From Sphaerisporangium perillae (GTDB lineage: Bacteria > Actinomycetota > Actinomycetes > Streptosporangiales > Streptosporangiaceae), in contig NZ_JALLPO010000036.1 of the NCBI RefSeq assembly GCF_023276435.1, forward strand, positions 43,327 to 107,326: 64,000 nucleotides of DNA, in the 5' to 3' direction. The translations under genes and the position numbers were made by a program. Under the pieces are notes generated by a model. It saw only the letters and a program-made list of their open reading frames with translations. It searched no databases and had not been told where the DNA came from. Below, piece by piece: positions 25,591-35,413 of the stretch; the stretch's first letter is position 1, and every line of letters begins with the position of its first letter.

Positions 25591-26265
25591 TCAGGCGGCG
25601 GCCTGGCGGATGAGGGTGGCGACCGCGGCGGGCTGCGACAGGTAGACCGAGTGGCTGCCCGGCGTCTCCGCGATGGTCGCCCCGGCGCGCTGGGCCATGG
25701 CGTGCTGGGCGGGCGGCGGGATCATCCGGTCGTCGGTCGCCACCAGGTACCAGGACGGCTTGGCGCGCCACGCGGGTTCGGTGACCGCGCCGCCGAGGGC
25801 GTCCACGCCCCAGGGGACCTGCGAGTCGGCCATGAACGCCGCCTGGTCGGCGGGCAGGTCCCCCGCGAACGACGCGGCGAACTTGTCCCGGTCGAGGAAG
25901 AGGAATCCGTTCACCGGGGGCAGGATCGGCGGGACGGGCGCGCCGGGCGGCGGGTCGGCGATGAGCGTGTTGACCGACTCGCCCTTGTCCGGGGCGAAGG
26001 CTGCGATGTACACGAGTGCCGCGACGTCGGGGTGCGTACCGGCCTCGCTGATGACGACGCCGCCGTAGGAGTGGCCGACCAGGACGCACGGGCCGTCCAG
26101 GCCGTCGACGACCTGGTGGGTGGCGGCGACGTCCCCGGCCAGGGACAGGGTCGGGTTCTGCACGACCGACACGCGGAAGCCGTCGGCGACGAGCAGGTCG
26201 TAGACGGCCTGCCAGCCCGAACCGTCGACGAAGCCGCCGTGGACGAGCACGATGTTGCGGATCAT
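25591..26265 (-). CDS. Alpha/beta hydrolase
   Basis: 224 residues from ATG 26265, with GAGGAGCGAC upstream. Family marks: NIVLVHGGFVDGSGW (oxyanion region), nucleophile elbow CVLVGHSYGGVVI (Ser), an Asp region around LVATDDRMIPP, and the catalytic His in ETPGSHSVYLSQP. It resembles the small EstC/salicylate-esterase-like hydrolases of actinomycetes. It lies 75 bp downstream of the large LuxR gene but on the same strand and ahead of nothing related; the substrate is unknown. Confidence 0.92.
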   Translation of the reverse strand: MIRNIVLVHGGFVDGSGWQAVYDLLVADGFRVSVVQNPTLSLAGDVAATHQVVDGLDGPCVLVGHSYGGVVISEAGTHPDVAALVYIAAFAPDKGESVNTLIADPPPGAPVPPILPPVNGFLFLDRDKFAASFAGDLPADQAAFMADSQVPWGVDALGGAVTEPAWRAKPSWYLVATDDRMIPPPAQHAMAQRAGATIAETPGSHSVYLSQPAAVATLIRQAAA

Positions 26266-26339
26266 GTCGCTCCTCTGTGAGGGGAGAAGGGGTGGGAACA
26301 CGACCCACGGTAGGAACCGGGCGACTCCCCTCGCGTACG

Positions 26340-29051
26340 TCAAATGATGTAATCGCCCTCCCGCGCGGCCATGAGACGGCTCAGCTCGCCGCGCGTGGTG
26401 ATGCCGAGCTTGGGGAAGATGCGCGACAGGTGCGTGCTGACCGTGCGGGGCGAGACGAACAGCCGCTGGCCGATGTCGCGGTTGGTCAGGCCGTCCGCGA
26501 CGAGCTGCGCGATCTGGAGCTCCTGGGCGGTGAGCCGGTCGCGGGTGTCGTGCTTGCGGCGGATCCGCTCGCCGCTCGCGCGCAGCTCGCGCAGCGAGCG
26601 CTCCGACCAGGGCACCGCGCCGAGCGCGTCGAACGCCTCGGCCGCCGCGCGCAGCGGCGCCCTGGCCTCGGCGGCACGGCGCTGGCGGCGCAGCCACGCG
26701 CCCCACGCGTGCCGCAGCCGCGCCCGTTCGAACGGCCAGCCGACCAGGTCCTCGCGCAGCGCCTGCGTGAACAGCTCCTCCGCGGTCTCGTCGGGCGCGG
26801 TGATGGCCCTGACGTAGGCGAGCGCCACGTGCCCGACCGGCGACCCGCTCTCCTCGATCACCGGGGCGAGCTCGTCGGCGACCGCGCGCAGCTCCTCCTG
26901 CCGTCCGCTGAGCAACGCCGCCTCCGCCAGGTGCGGCAGCGCCCACAGCCGCACGTACTGGTGGTAGCTGACCTCGCTGGGGTCGAAGATCGGGCGCAGC
27001 GCGTCCCAGGCCGCGCCGAAGGTCCCGTCGGCCAGCTCGGCGGCTCCGCGCGCGAGCTGCACCAGGGCCAGCATCGGATGCGCGCCCGCCGACAGGAACC
27101 CCCGTTCGGCCTGCGCGGCGAGGTCGCGCGCGACATCCGTCGCGCCGCGCAGCGCGTGGATCTCGGCGGATACGGCGTCCGCGGTGAGCACCCACTGCGG
27201 CTGCCTGGTCTCCACGGCCAGCGCCCTGGCCTCGGCGGCGGCGACGACCCCGAACCGGGTGTCGGCGAGTCGCGCCGCCGACGTCGCCTGCCCGACGAGC
27301 GCCTGCGCGAGCGACCCGAACGGCCCCCGCGCCCGCATCCCCGCGATCGCCTCCGCGTACAGCCGCGCGCCCAGCGGGAACGCCCCGACCGCGTCCGCCG
27401 CGAAGCCCAGCTGTAGCAGGTTGCCCGGGCTGACCCAGCTCGCCCTGCTCAGCGAGTCGAGCCGGGCCAGCACCTGCCTGCCGCGCTCCACCGGGGCGAT
27501 CACCGCGAGCGACGTGACGATCTGCGGGTCGTCCGGAGGCACGGCCAGCCGTTCGATCGCGGCGAGCACGGGCGCGCGGACCTCCCGCGTGGGGTTGGAA
27601 AAGAACCAGCGCATGCTGACCCAGGCCAGCCAGCGCAGCGCGAACGCCGAGCCGTCACGTGCGCGCATCTCGTCGAGGAACCCGGCGAGGTCGGACAGCC
27701 GGTCCACGCCGGTCCACACGTAATGCAGGCTGATGTCGCGGAAGTAGGTGAGCCTGGACCGGTCGATCGGGGCGAGGTCGGCGTCCTCCGCGCGGCCGAC
27801 GAGGCGTTCCAGGGCGGCACGGTCGCCGATGTCGAAGGCCATCATGGCGGCGTCGATCAGCCGCGCGCCCCGGCGGGACGGGTCGGCGCTGAGGTAGGCG
27901 GCGCGCTCCATCGCCTCCAGCGCGAACCCCGACGCGCCTCTGCCCTCGGCGCGCAGCGCGGCGGCGGCGAGCCCGGCTGCGACGTCGTCGTCGTAGGACG
28001 TCGCGGCGGCCGCCCGGTGCCAGATCCTGCGGTCGTCGTCATCGGGCAGGGCGGCGGCGAGCGCGGCGTGCGCGTCGCGTACCAGGTCGGCCCCGGCCGC
28101 CTGGGCGATCGCCGACCTGATCAGCGGGTGCCGGAACCTGACGCGCACGGCGTCGGCCACGATCAGTCCCGCCCGGGTCGCGGGGGCCAGCGCGGCCGCC
28201 TCGATCGGCGCGCCCGCCAGCAGGGACGCGGCCCGCGTGTTCTCCTCGATCGCGTCGTCCTCGTTGACGGCGGCGACGAGCGCCAGGGTCCTGGTGTCGG
28301 CGGGCAGCGCGGCGAGCGCCTGGGCGAACGCGCGCTCCAGCCGCTCCGTCAAAGGCAGCCTGCTCGACGCCAGCACCTCCTGGTCCTGCCGGGAAGCCAG
28401 CGCGGCGAACTCCATCAGCGCGAGCGGGTTGCCCGCCGCCTCCGCCAGCACGCGGGCGCGCAGCGCGGCGCCCAGGTCGGGCGCGACCCTCGCCAGCAGC
28501 TCCGCCGCCGCCTGGTCGGTCAGCGGCGGCACCGTCAGCGCGGGCAGCCCCGACGCGGTGAGCCTGGCCAGCGCGTCGGCGTCATCGCGCAGGGTCGCCA
28601 GCAGCACGACGGCGTCCGAGCGCAGCCGGCGGCCGACGAACGCGAGCGCCTCCCAGCTCGGCTCGTCCAGCCAGTGCGCGTCCTCGACGGCGAGCACCAC
28701 GGGCGTGTCGCCCGCCAGCGCGGACAGCCGGTGCAGCACGGACATCGCGGTGCGCAGCGGCCCGCCTTCGAGGTCGCCGGGCGCGAGCCCGGTCCCCGCG
28801 AGCAGCCTGCGCAGACCCTCGTACGGGACCTGGGCTTCGGCGGGCACGCCGGTCACGGTCAGCACGCGCGCGCCCCTGGCCGCGGCCTCGGCCGTGGCTG
28901 CTCCGAGCAGCGCCGACTTGCCGACGCCCGCCGCGCCGCTCAACACGAGCGCGCCGCCGCCCTCCTTCACGCCGTCCAGCAGTGCCAACAGGTCACGCAG
29001 TTCGGCGTCTCGTCCCACGAGGGCGTGCAGTGTCACGAGGTCGATGCTCAC
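26340..29051 (-). CDS. Large LuxR-family ATPase regulator (LAL)
   Basis: About 903 residues from GTG 29051. An N-terminal AAA-type ATPase has Walker A (LSGAAGVGKSALLGAA) and Walker B (PVVLAVEDAHWLDEPSWEAL). A long helical TPR-like middle follows. The C-terminal LuxR HTH is DRLTAQELQIAQLVADGLTN, then QRLFVSPRTVSTHLSRIFPK. LAL proteins are ATP-dependent activators, often of secondary metabolism or sugar genes. The alpha/beta hydrolase downstream on the same strand is a possible target. The ORF is open further upstream, but that part matches a different, broken gene, so I start at 29051. Confidence 0.92.
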   Translation of the reverse strand: MSIDLVTLHALVGRDAELRDLLALLDGVKEGGGALVLSGAAGVGKSALLGAATAEAAARGARVLTVTGVPAEAQVPYEGLRRLLAGTGLAPGDLEGGPLRTAMSVLHRLSALAGDTPVVLAVEDAHWLDEPSWEALAFVGRRLRSDAVVLLATLRDDADALARLTASGLPALTVPPLTDQAAAELLARVAPDLGAALRARVLAEAAGNPLALMEFAALASRQDQEVLASSRLPLTERLERAFAQALAALPADTRTLALVAAVNEDDAIEENTRAASLLAGAPIEAAALAPATRAGLIVADAVRVRFRHPLIRSAIAQAAGADLVRDAHAALAAALPDDDDRRIWHRAAAATSYDDDVAAGLAAAALRAEGRGASGFALEAMERAAYLSADPSRRGARLIDAAMMAFDIGDRAALERLVGRAEDADLAPIDRSRLTYFRDISLHYVWTGVDRLSDLAGFLDEMRARDGSAFALRWLAWVSMRWFFSNPTREVRAPVLAAIERLAVPPDDPQIVTSLAVIAPVERGRQVLARLDSLSRASWVSPGNLLQLGFAADAVGAFPLGARLYAEAIAGMRARGPFGSLAQALVGQATSAARLADTRFGVVAAAEARALAVETRQPQWVLTADAVSAEIHALRGATDVARDLAAQAERGFLSAGAHPMLALVQLARGAAELADGTFGAAWDALRPIFDPSEVSYHQYVRLWALPHLAEAALLSGRQEELRAVADELAPVIEESGSPVGHVALAYVRAITAPDETAEELFTQALREDLVGWPFERARLRHAWGAWLRRQRRAAEARAPLRAAAEAFDALGAVPWSERSLRELRASGERIRRKHDTRDRLTAQELQIAQLVADGLTNRDIGQRLFVSPRTVSTHLSRIFPKLGITTRGELSRLMAAREGDYII

Positions 29052-29076
29052 ACCGCACGCCCCGCGCCGTCCAGCT

Positions 29077-29262
29077 TCAGCCCGCGCCCTGCCGTCCCGA
29101 CGGGATGTGCGTGAGCACCGCCAGGACGCGGCGGTGTGAGTCGGGCGATTCGTGCAACCCCAGCTTGGCGAAGCTCTGCGCCACGTGCGCCTCGACCTAC
29201 GCTCGATGATCGTCAGCCGGGCCGCGATGGCGCGGTTGGACAGCGCGGACAGCCCCTGGGGC
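29077..29262 (-). pseudogene. Frameshifted LuxR HTH remnant
   Basis: One frame reads LSALSNRAIAARLTI, the first HTH helices of a LuxR domain. After about 29200 the reading continues in another frame as VEAHVAQSFAKLGLHESPDS and HRRVLAVLTHIPSGRQGAG, ending at 29077. Together they are the C-terminus of a response-regulator or LAL-type HTH broken by a single frameshift. It lies just upstream of the intact LAL gene. Confidence 0.6.
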
Positions 29263-29398
29263 GACCTCGACGCGCCGGGTGCCGGCTCGCTCCGGCTGAC
29301 GGACCGGCCGCTCGGGCTCCAAGGAGGCGTGTTCGCCGGCTGGAGAGATACCCCCGCCATTTCGAACTCCGGTGGGAGGTACTGGTCGGCCCAGGCGA

Positions 29399-29998
29399 TC
29401 AAGGCTGGTATCCGATGTGGCGCAGGAGGACCTGCAGTCGGCGCTCAACCTGTGCTGCGGTCATGTCCTGGTCATGATGGAGAAGGACGGATCCGATGGA
29501 GCTGGCGAGGATGTCCTGGATGACGCTCGGATCGGTGCCCGGTGGGAAGCGGCCGGCGTCGATGGCCTGCTGCGCGATCTGCGCCAGGGCATCCAGCCGC
29601 GGCTGGAGGTAGCGCCTGGTGTAGGCGGTTACCAGTTGCGGGTAATCCACCGAGGCGCCGATGACTCGCGCCATCAGCGCGCGGAAGCGGGGGCGGCTGA
29701 GGAGCTCGGCGATGGACGCGACCAGCTCGTCGATGGACTGCCCGGCCGGGGCCGCCTCCATGTCGGGATTGCGGGCGCGCTCCAGGGCGGCCATCAGCAG
29801 GTCCTCTTTGGCTCGCCAGCGCCGGTAGACGGTCAGTTTCGCCACGCCGGCGCGTTGGGCGACCGCTTCGATGCTGGTGCCCGCCGCGCCGCGTTCGATC
29901 AGCAGGTCCAACGCCGCGTCCAGGATGGCGGCGTCGTTTTCCGGGTCGCGTGGGCGGCCGTGGCGTCCTACGCCGGCCACAGCACCTGGTTCAGCCAT
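29399..29998 (-). CDS. TetR-family transcriptional regulator
   Basis: 199 residues. The HTH is ENDAAILDAALDLLIERGAA, then VAQRAGVAKLTVYRRWRAKE. The C-terminal domain has HDQDMTAAQVERRLQVLLRH. ATG 29998 lies inside the 3' end of the monooxygenase gene, overlapping it by 31 bp, so the two are co-transcribed and the regulator probably controls its own operon through the site near 31490. The inducer is likely an aromatic substrate of the enzyme (inference). Confidence 0.9.
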   Translation of the reverse strand: MAEPGAVAGVGRHGRPRDPENDAAILDAALDLLIERGAAGTSIEAVAQRAGVAKLTVYRRWRAKEDLLMAALERARNPDMEAAPAGQSIDELVASIAELLSRPRFRALMARVIGASVDYPQLVTAYTRRYLQPRLDALAQIAQQAIDAGRFPPGTDPSVIQDILASSIGSVLLHHDQDMTAAQVERRLQVLLRHIGYQP

Positions 29999-31485
29999 GC
30001 GGTCAGTTTGTCGGGTGCCGGACGGCCGCGCCAACCGATGTGCCCGTCGGGGCGGATCAGCACCACGTCGTGCGAGTTGGGCTCAACCGGGGTGAGCGCG
30101 GTGACCATGTCTGTGCCCAGTTGTGCGGCGGCGGCCTGAGCGTGGCGGTCGGCGATGTGTGGGCCGGCGGCGACCACTACCCAGCGTCCAGAGATCGCGG
30201 CGTGGAGTGTGGTCTGGCTGCCGTCGAGGCGTCGGCAGGTGAGGTCGGGCATCCGGTCGCCTGGATGCAGGCCGGGCAGCCACCGGTGCGAGGTGGGGGC
30301 GAGCGGCCCGCCCCGGTAGTTGATGCCGAGTTGGGAGGCGGCCAGCCACAGCCGGCGCTGTACGGCGGGCAGGCGGACGGCCGGCAGGACCAGCTTGTCG
30401 CGGACCAGACGTTTCCACAGGTTGTGGGGCAACATGATGTCGACTGCGGCGCTGGTGGCGCGCAGGACGTTGCGGGCCAGTGGGCGCCGCTCGCCTTCGT
30501 AGGTGTTGAGGAGCCGCTGGTCGGCGCGGCCGCGGGCGACCAGTACCAACTTCCAGGCGAGGTTTTCCGCATCGCCCAGTCCGGTGTTCTGCCCCTGTCC
30601 GCCGGTGGGGCTCTGGATGTGCGCAGCATCGCCCGCCAGCAGGATCCGACCGTGGCGATAGGCGTCGGCGAGTCGGCGGTGGATCCGAAACTCGGAGGCC
30701 CAGCGGATTTCGGTGACCGTGTCGAGGCTGACGCCGCTGCGGTGGGAGAACTCGCTCAGCACCCGATCGGTGATCTCGCTATCGGACAGCTGGTCGGGCA
30801 GGTCTGGCGATGGCTCGGTGAAGACCCGCCAGGTGTCGTCCGGCAGCGCGGTGACCGAAAGCATGTGCCCGGACTCCATCCAGGTCGTGCTGCCGTTCTT
30901 GTCGAATGGCCACTGAGCCCGTACGTCGACCATTAGCAGGCGTTCTAGGAGTTTGCGGCCGGGAAAGCCGATTCCGGCGAGTTTGCGTACCGTGCTGTGT
31001 GCACCGTCGCAGCCGATTAACCAATGGCCCTCGATCTGTTGCTCGGCGCCGTCGGCTGTCTGGACGGTGACGGTGACGCTCGTGGCCTCCTGTTGGGCTA
31101 CCGCCAGCCGGGTCCCCCACTCCACCGTGCCGCCCAGTTCGGCCAGCCGCTGCCGCAACGCACCTTCGACTTCGGCCTGCGAGATCAGCAGCGCCTGTTT
31201 CGGCCGGTCCGCAACGGCCTGGCCGACGTGGAGGCGCAGCACGGTGCGCGATCCTTCGTTGTAGGACATGTTGAGGGAGGACTGGGAGCGTTCCGGCAGG
31301 TCGCCGAGCGCGCCGATCCGTTCCAGCACCTCCACGCCGCGTGGTTGCAGGCCAAGAGCCCGGGAGGTGGTGGCAGGGCCGCTAGCGGCGTCGATGACGC
31401 GAACGGGGACGTCGTGCAGTGCCAGATGAATGGCCAGGGCGAGCCCCGTGGGGCCGGCTCCTGTGATGAGTACAGTGTCAGTCAC
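29968..31485 (-). CDS. FAD-dependent aromatic-ring monooxygenase (PheA/TfdB class)
   Basis: 505 residues, group A flavoprotein hydroxylase. FAD-binding motif VLITGAGPTGLALAIHLALH is at the N-terminus. The conserved DG motif (HWLIGCDGAHSTVRKLAGI) and the GD motif RILLAGDAAHIQSPTGGQGQ, then NTGLGDAENLAWKL, follow. A thioredoxin-like C-terminal domain (about residues 385-505) is present as in phenol hydroxylases. It uses NAD(P)H and O2 to hydroxylate phenolic or polyketide-like compounds. It forms an operon with the TetR gene downstream. The substrate is unknown. Confidence 0.93.
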   Translation of the reverse strand: MTDTVLITGAGPTGLALAIHLALHDVPVRVIDAASGPATTSRALGLQPRGVEVLERIGALGDLPERSQSSLNMSYNEGSRTVLRLHVGQAVADRPKQALLISQAEVEGALRQRLAELGGTVEWGTRLAVAQQEATSVTVTVQTADGAEQQIEGHWLIGCDGAHSTVRKLAGIGFPGRKLLERLLMVDVRAQWPFDKNGSTTWMESGHMLSVTALPDDTWRVFTEPSPDLPDQLSDSEITDRVLSEFSHRSGVSLDTVTEIRWASEFRIHRRLADAYRHGRILLAGDAAHIQSPTGGQGQNTGLGDAENLAWKLVLVARGRADQRLLNTYEGERRPLARNVLRATSAAVDIMLPHNLWKRLVRDKLVLPAVRLPAVQRRLWLAASQLGINYRGGPLAPTSHRWLPGLHPGDRMPDLTCRRLDGSQTTLHAAISGRWVVVAAGPHIADRHAQAAAAQLGTDMVTALTPVEPNSHDVVLIRPDGHIGWRGRPAPDKLTAWLNQVLWPA

Positions 31486-31514
31486 TTAATAAACGATACG
31501 GTACCGATTACTAA
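31484..31514. promoter_or_regulatory. AT-rich promoter/operator of the monooxygenase operon
   Basis: A short AT-rich island around a CGGTACCG palindromic core (31499-31506), flanked by AACGATA and ATTACTA, directly upstream of the monooxygenase start. The position fits a promoter with an overlapping TetR site. Confidence 0.45.
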
Positions 31515-31539
31515 ATGGCCATCAGGGCTCGTGTGAGCA

Positions 31540-31915
31540 AGGTCACCGACCTCTACGGCCGGATGGCACGCGTCCCTGCTCGCCTTGGCCGACTGGCTGC
31601 GCTGCCAGAGCGTCACCCTGGTCGCCATGGAAGCGACGTCGGACTATTGGAAGCCCGTCTACTACCTGCTAGAAGCCGAGGGATTCACCTGCTGGCTGCT
31701 GAACGCCAAGCACGTCAAGAACGTCCCCGGACGACCCAAACCGACAAACTCGATGCAGTCTGGCTGGCCAAGGTCGTCGAACGCGGCATGTGCCGGCCCA
31801 GCCTGGTGCACCCCAAGCCGATCCGCCAGCTCCGCGACCTGACCCGGTATCGGCGCAGCCTGGTACGCGAACGAACCCGCGAGAAGCAGCGGGTGGAGAA
31901 ACTGCTGGAGGGGGA
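31540..31915 (+). pseudogene. IS110-family transposase remnant, frameshifted
   Basis: One frame gives LADWLRCQSVTLVAMEATSD, then YWKPVYYLLEAEGFTCWLLN and AKHVKNVPGR. After a frameshift near 31735 the next frame continues TDKLDAVWLAKVVERGMCRP, then LVHPKPIRQLRDLTRYRRSL and REKQRVEKLLE. This is the N-terminal DEDD domain of IS110 transposases, with TDxxDAxWL the well-known motif. The C-terminal Ser-recombinase-like half is missing and no ends are recognised. A dead copy. Confidence 0.8.
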
Positions 31916-31999
31916 CTTCCCGGGACCGGTCCCCGACGAGCAGAGCTCGCTGGCGTCCCCTGCTGTTCGTGGCGGTTGTCACTCGGTTGGTCACTCACC

Positions 32000-32433
32000 C
32001 TTGCTCGCGAGAGCTGCTGGGATTTCTAGCGCCAGTGGCAGCCCCGCCCCGCGGGGGTTGGACACGCCGGGTAGAGCATCGGATTAGTCCCCGATCTCCC
32101 CGCGGGAGAGCCCGTTTTGGGCTGAAAGTCGAGGGTGGTTGCTCGCCGACGTCGTTTGCTTCTTGGTCCGGGTTGAGGCCGTGGATTAGCCGGACGCCGA
32201 GAGCCGCGCCATGGGCCCTTCACTGTGCTTCGAGCACGCGGATCAGCTTCGCTCTGTCCCTTGCGGCACCCAGCTGAACGTGCAAGAGGCTCGTCACCGG
32301 CTCGCCAGTCCGCGGCAGCCGGTTGAGCACACCGCCAGCGCCTGAGGTGGTCAGCAGCAAAAGTGCAGGTAGTTCTGCAAGTCGCCGAGGATGCGGGCGA
32401 TGGTGCCGCTGTTCAGCGACTATCGCTGTTAGG
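32000..32433. other. Degenerate region next to the IS110 remnant
   Basis: No intact gene. Minus-strand pieces with natural-looking sequence appear (SLNSGTIARILGDLQNYL near 32360-32420; RAKLIRVLEAQ ending at 32220) in different frames, so this is probably a decayed gene I cannot identify. Confidence 0.35.
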
Positions 32434-35235
32434 TCACATCGGTGTCGGAGCAGGGGCCATCGGGGCGAGGCCGAGGTCGGCGAGCGCGGCCGCGCCGCGC
32501 TCGGCATGGTCGCCGCCGGCGAGCACCAGCGTCCGTGCGGACTGGTAGCGGCAGCCGGCGGCGTCAAAGGCATCTGCCGTGGCGAGCAACGCCTCCTGGT
32601 CGCCATCGAGCAGGGCTTCGGCTCGCTCCACGATGGCACCGGCGACCGGGTTGCCGGCCACGATGGTCCGGGCCTCGGCCACACGGTCGCGAGCGTCGGG
32701 GCTCCCGGCGAGCACGGCGGCCTCGGCGCGCAGCGCCACATACCAGTGAAGCCAGATCCAGGTGACCCACTGCCACACCTCGGCGGGCTCAGGCGCCATC
32801 CGCTCCAGCGCCTCCGGTGCCTGCCCACGGTGGAGCAGAAGCATCGCATCGAAGACCGCCCCATAGCCGTAGGTATTCCCCGGTGAGGAGTCAAGCTGAA
32901 TCAGCACCGCGCTCCAGTCACGCCGCGCGTCGTGGTCGTCGCGTAGACCGTGGATCGTCGCCACTGCGGCCGCCGGCGGACCGAGGATGGACCTGGCGGG
33001 GCCGCCGGCCCGCTGCCACGCGTCGAGGAACCGAACGCTGCCGGCGAGTATCTCCTCTACGTTGCCCGCCAACGCGTCGGCCACAAGTAGCCAGCCCGTG
33101 GCACGATGGCCGACCTCCGCCAGCAACGGATGATCCGCGAGTTGCCGTGCCCACCGGCGGGCAGCCGGCAGGTCCCCCGCGCCGAGGCTGGCCTCGGTGG
33201 CCTCACCAAGCGCCTCGATCAGCTCGTGGGTACCGGCCGGGGTATCCGGTGTGGACGAGAGCAACGTGATCCGGCGCCGAGCCGTGTCGGCGGCGGCGAA
33301 CGTGTCACCGGCCCAGCTCTGGGCGCCGGCGAGCGTATCGAGTGCGGCGGACTCGGCGAGCGGGTCACCCGTGCGGTGAGCGAGTTCGACCGCTCGTTCG
33401 GCGCGCGCGATCGTCACCGGGACCGCGGTGTCGTACAGGCCCTGTGCGGCACCGATCGCGTCGGTGAGCGCCCGCCCGGCCTCGGCCAGCGCCACCGCTG
33501 CCTGGGCGGCCGGGTCGTCGCCGGCCAGCTCCCGCGCCTGGGCCATGAGCGCGATCGCCTCTTCCTGTGGCAGCTTCCGTACGAACTTGCTGGAGAACCT
33601 GTAGGCGTTGGCGGCGGCGGTCGCCAGGTCACAGGCGGTGCCGGCGGTGTCGCCGGACCGGCGGGCGGCGTCCGCGGCCGCGCGGTGCAGGCGGGACATG
33701 TCATCACCATGCATCCGGCAGCCGGCCACGGCCGCGGCCTGCCGGAGCATCGACGCGGAGACGGCGGGGTCGTCGGCAAGCGCGGCGGCCTGCTCATAGC
33801 GCCCCTGGGACTCGCCGATCAGGTGACGGGTGAAGGTCAGCTCCGCCAGGGAACGGGCGAGGCGGTACGCGTCCGTGCGCTGTTCCGGCCGGTCGGCCGC
33901 CCACGCCAGGGCGGCGCGCAGGTCGTCCGCCACCGAGTCGAACCGAGCCCGCCAGTCCTCCCGTGCCACCGCCAGCTCGGCGGCCTTGGCCAGGCACCAG
34001 CGAACGTGGCGGGATCGAGTGTCGACCAGCTCACCGGCCTCGGACAACCGCTCCATCCCGTACTGGCGGATGGTCTCCAATGCCCGGTACTCGGTCCTGC
34101 CGGGGGACGCCGTCACCACTAGCAGGCTCTGTTCGGCCAGCCGGGCCAGTCCCTCGGCGACAATGCCTTCCTCGCCCCCGGCTACCTCCGCCGCTGCCAC
34201 GGTGGTGAACGGCGCCACGAACACCGACACCTGGCGAAGCAGCGCCCGGTCGGCCGGCTCCAGCAAAGCATGGCTCCAGTCCAGCGCCCCCCGCACCGAA
34301 CGGTGTCGCTCATCGGCACGGGAGCCGCCGGTCAGCATCCGCAGCGGGTGGAACAGGGCGGCGGTGATGCCGTCCAGCCCGAGCGTGGGATACCGGGCAG
34401 CGGCCAGCTCGATCGCCAGCGCCATCCCATCCAGCCGCTCACAGATCGAGGCGATCTGGTCGCACAGTGCAGGATCCAGCGACCGGCCCACCGCCGCCGC
34501 CCGCTCCATGAACAACGCGACCGCGTCTGACTCACCATCAACGGGCAGCGACAGCGGCGGGACCGGATACACCCGTTCGAACGGCACCATCAGCCGGGCC
34601 CGGCTGGTCGCCAGCACCGTCACCCGAGAGCACGTCACCAGCAGCCGCTCAAGAAACAGCGCCACCCCGTCCACCACTTGCTCGCAGTTGTCCAGCACCA
34701 GCAACGCATGACGGTCGGCCAGCGCAGCGACCACGGACTCGGTCATGTCGCGGCCGGGCTGCTCACCGAGGCCGAGCGCCCCGGCGACCGTAGTCGCGAT
34801 CATGCCCGGATCGGTGACCGGAACCAGGTCGGCGAACCACACCCCGTCGGCGTACGCGCCGGCTACTTCGGCAGCCACCGCCAATGCGAGCCGGGTCTTG
34901 CCCACTCCGCCGGGACCAACCGCGGTCACCTGGCGGTGTGCCTTGATCATCTCGGTCAGCTCGGTCCGCTCGCTCACCCGGCCGATGAACGAGGTCAGCG
35001 GGGCCGGCAGAACCGGTGCCGGGTGAAACGGGCCGGAGCCGGCCGGCTCGGGCGCACGCTGGGCGAGCGCCCGCCGATCCGGCACCTCCAGCTTGCGCAG
35101 CAGCGAGGAGACGTGACTCTCCACGGTACGCACCGAGATGCACAGCCGTGCCGCGATCTCGGCGTTGCTGAGATGGGCCCCGACCAGTTCCAGCACCTCG
35201 GCCTCCCGAGGTGAGATCTCCACTCCTGTCACCAC
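32434..35235 (-). CDS. Large regulator: N-terminal LuxR HTH plus NB-ARC ATPase
   Basis: About 933 residues from the GTG pair 35235/35232. Here the LuxR HTH is at the N-terminus (EISPREAEVLELVGAHLSNA, ARLCISVRTVESHVSSLLRK), with the STAND ATPase following: Walker A in TAVGPGGVGKTRLALAVAAE, Walker B ALLVLDNCEQVVDGVALFLE, and MALAIELAAARYPTLGLDGI. A long TPR-like C-terminus with many Ala/Glu helices follows. This architecture is common in actinomycetes; the signal is unknown. It is divergent from the VOC gene at 35414. Confidence 0.92.
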   Translation of the reverse strand: MVTGVEISPREAEVLELVGAHLSNAEIAARLCISVRTVESHVSSLLRKLEVPDRRALAQRAPEPAGSGPFHPAPVLPAPLTSFIGRVSERTELTEMIKAHRQVTAVGPGGVGKTRLALAVAAEVAGAYADGVWFADLVPVTDPGMIATTVAGALGLGEQPGRDMTESVVAALADRHALLVLDNCEQVVDGVALFLERLLVTCSRVTVLATSRARLMVPFERVYPVPPLSLPVDGESDAVALFMERAAAVGRSLDPALCDQIASICERLDGMALAIELAAARYPTLGLDGITAALFHPLRMLTGGSRADERHRSVRGALDWSHALLEPADRALLRQVSVFVAPFTTVAAAEVAGGEEGIVAEGLARLAEQSLLVVTASPGRTEYRALETIRQYGMERLSEAGELVDTRSRHVRWCLAKAAELAVAREDWRARFDSVADDLRAALAWAADRPEQRTDAYRLARSLAELTFTRHLIGESQGRYEQAAALADDPAVSASMLRQAAAVAGCRMHGDDMSRLHRAAADAARRSGDTAGTACDLATAAANAYRFSSKFVRKLPQEEAIALMAQARELAGDDPAAQAAVALAEAGRALTDAIGAAQGLYDTAVPVTIARAERAVELAHRTGDPLAESAALDTLAGAQSWAGDTFAAADTARRRITLLSSTPDTPAGTHELIEALGEATEASLGAGDLPAARRWARQLADHPLLAEVGHRATGWLLVADALAGNVEEILAGSVRFLDAWQRAGGPARSILGPPAAAVATIHGLRDDHDARRDWSAVLIQLDSSPGNTYGYGAVFDAMLLLHRGQAPEALERMAPEPAEVWQWVTWIWLHWYVALRAEAAVLAGSPDARDRVAEARTIVAGNPVAGAIVERAEALLDGDQEALLATADAFDAAGCRYQSARTLVLAGGDHAERGAAALADLGLAPMAPAPTPM

Positions 35236-35413
35236 TGTCCCAGTTTGCCGCACCCCCTCCGCACCCCCATCCGCAATGGCCACCGTCCGCGATCCGTGCC
35301 GTCGATCCGTGGGCGGTTCCGTGGTCACCACGGATGCGGACCGGCCAGACCGGAAGAAAAGCTGTGAATACGCAAACAGCGGGTCGATGTGACCCACGAC
35401 TACAGGAGTGACC

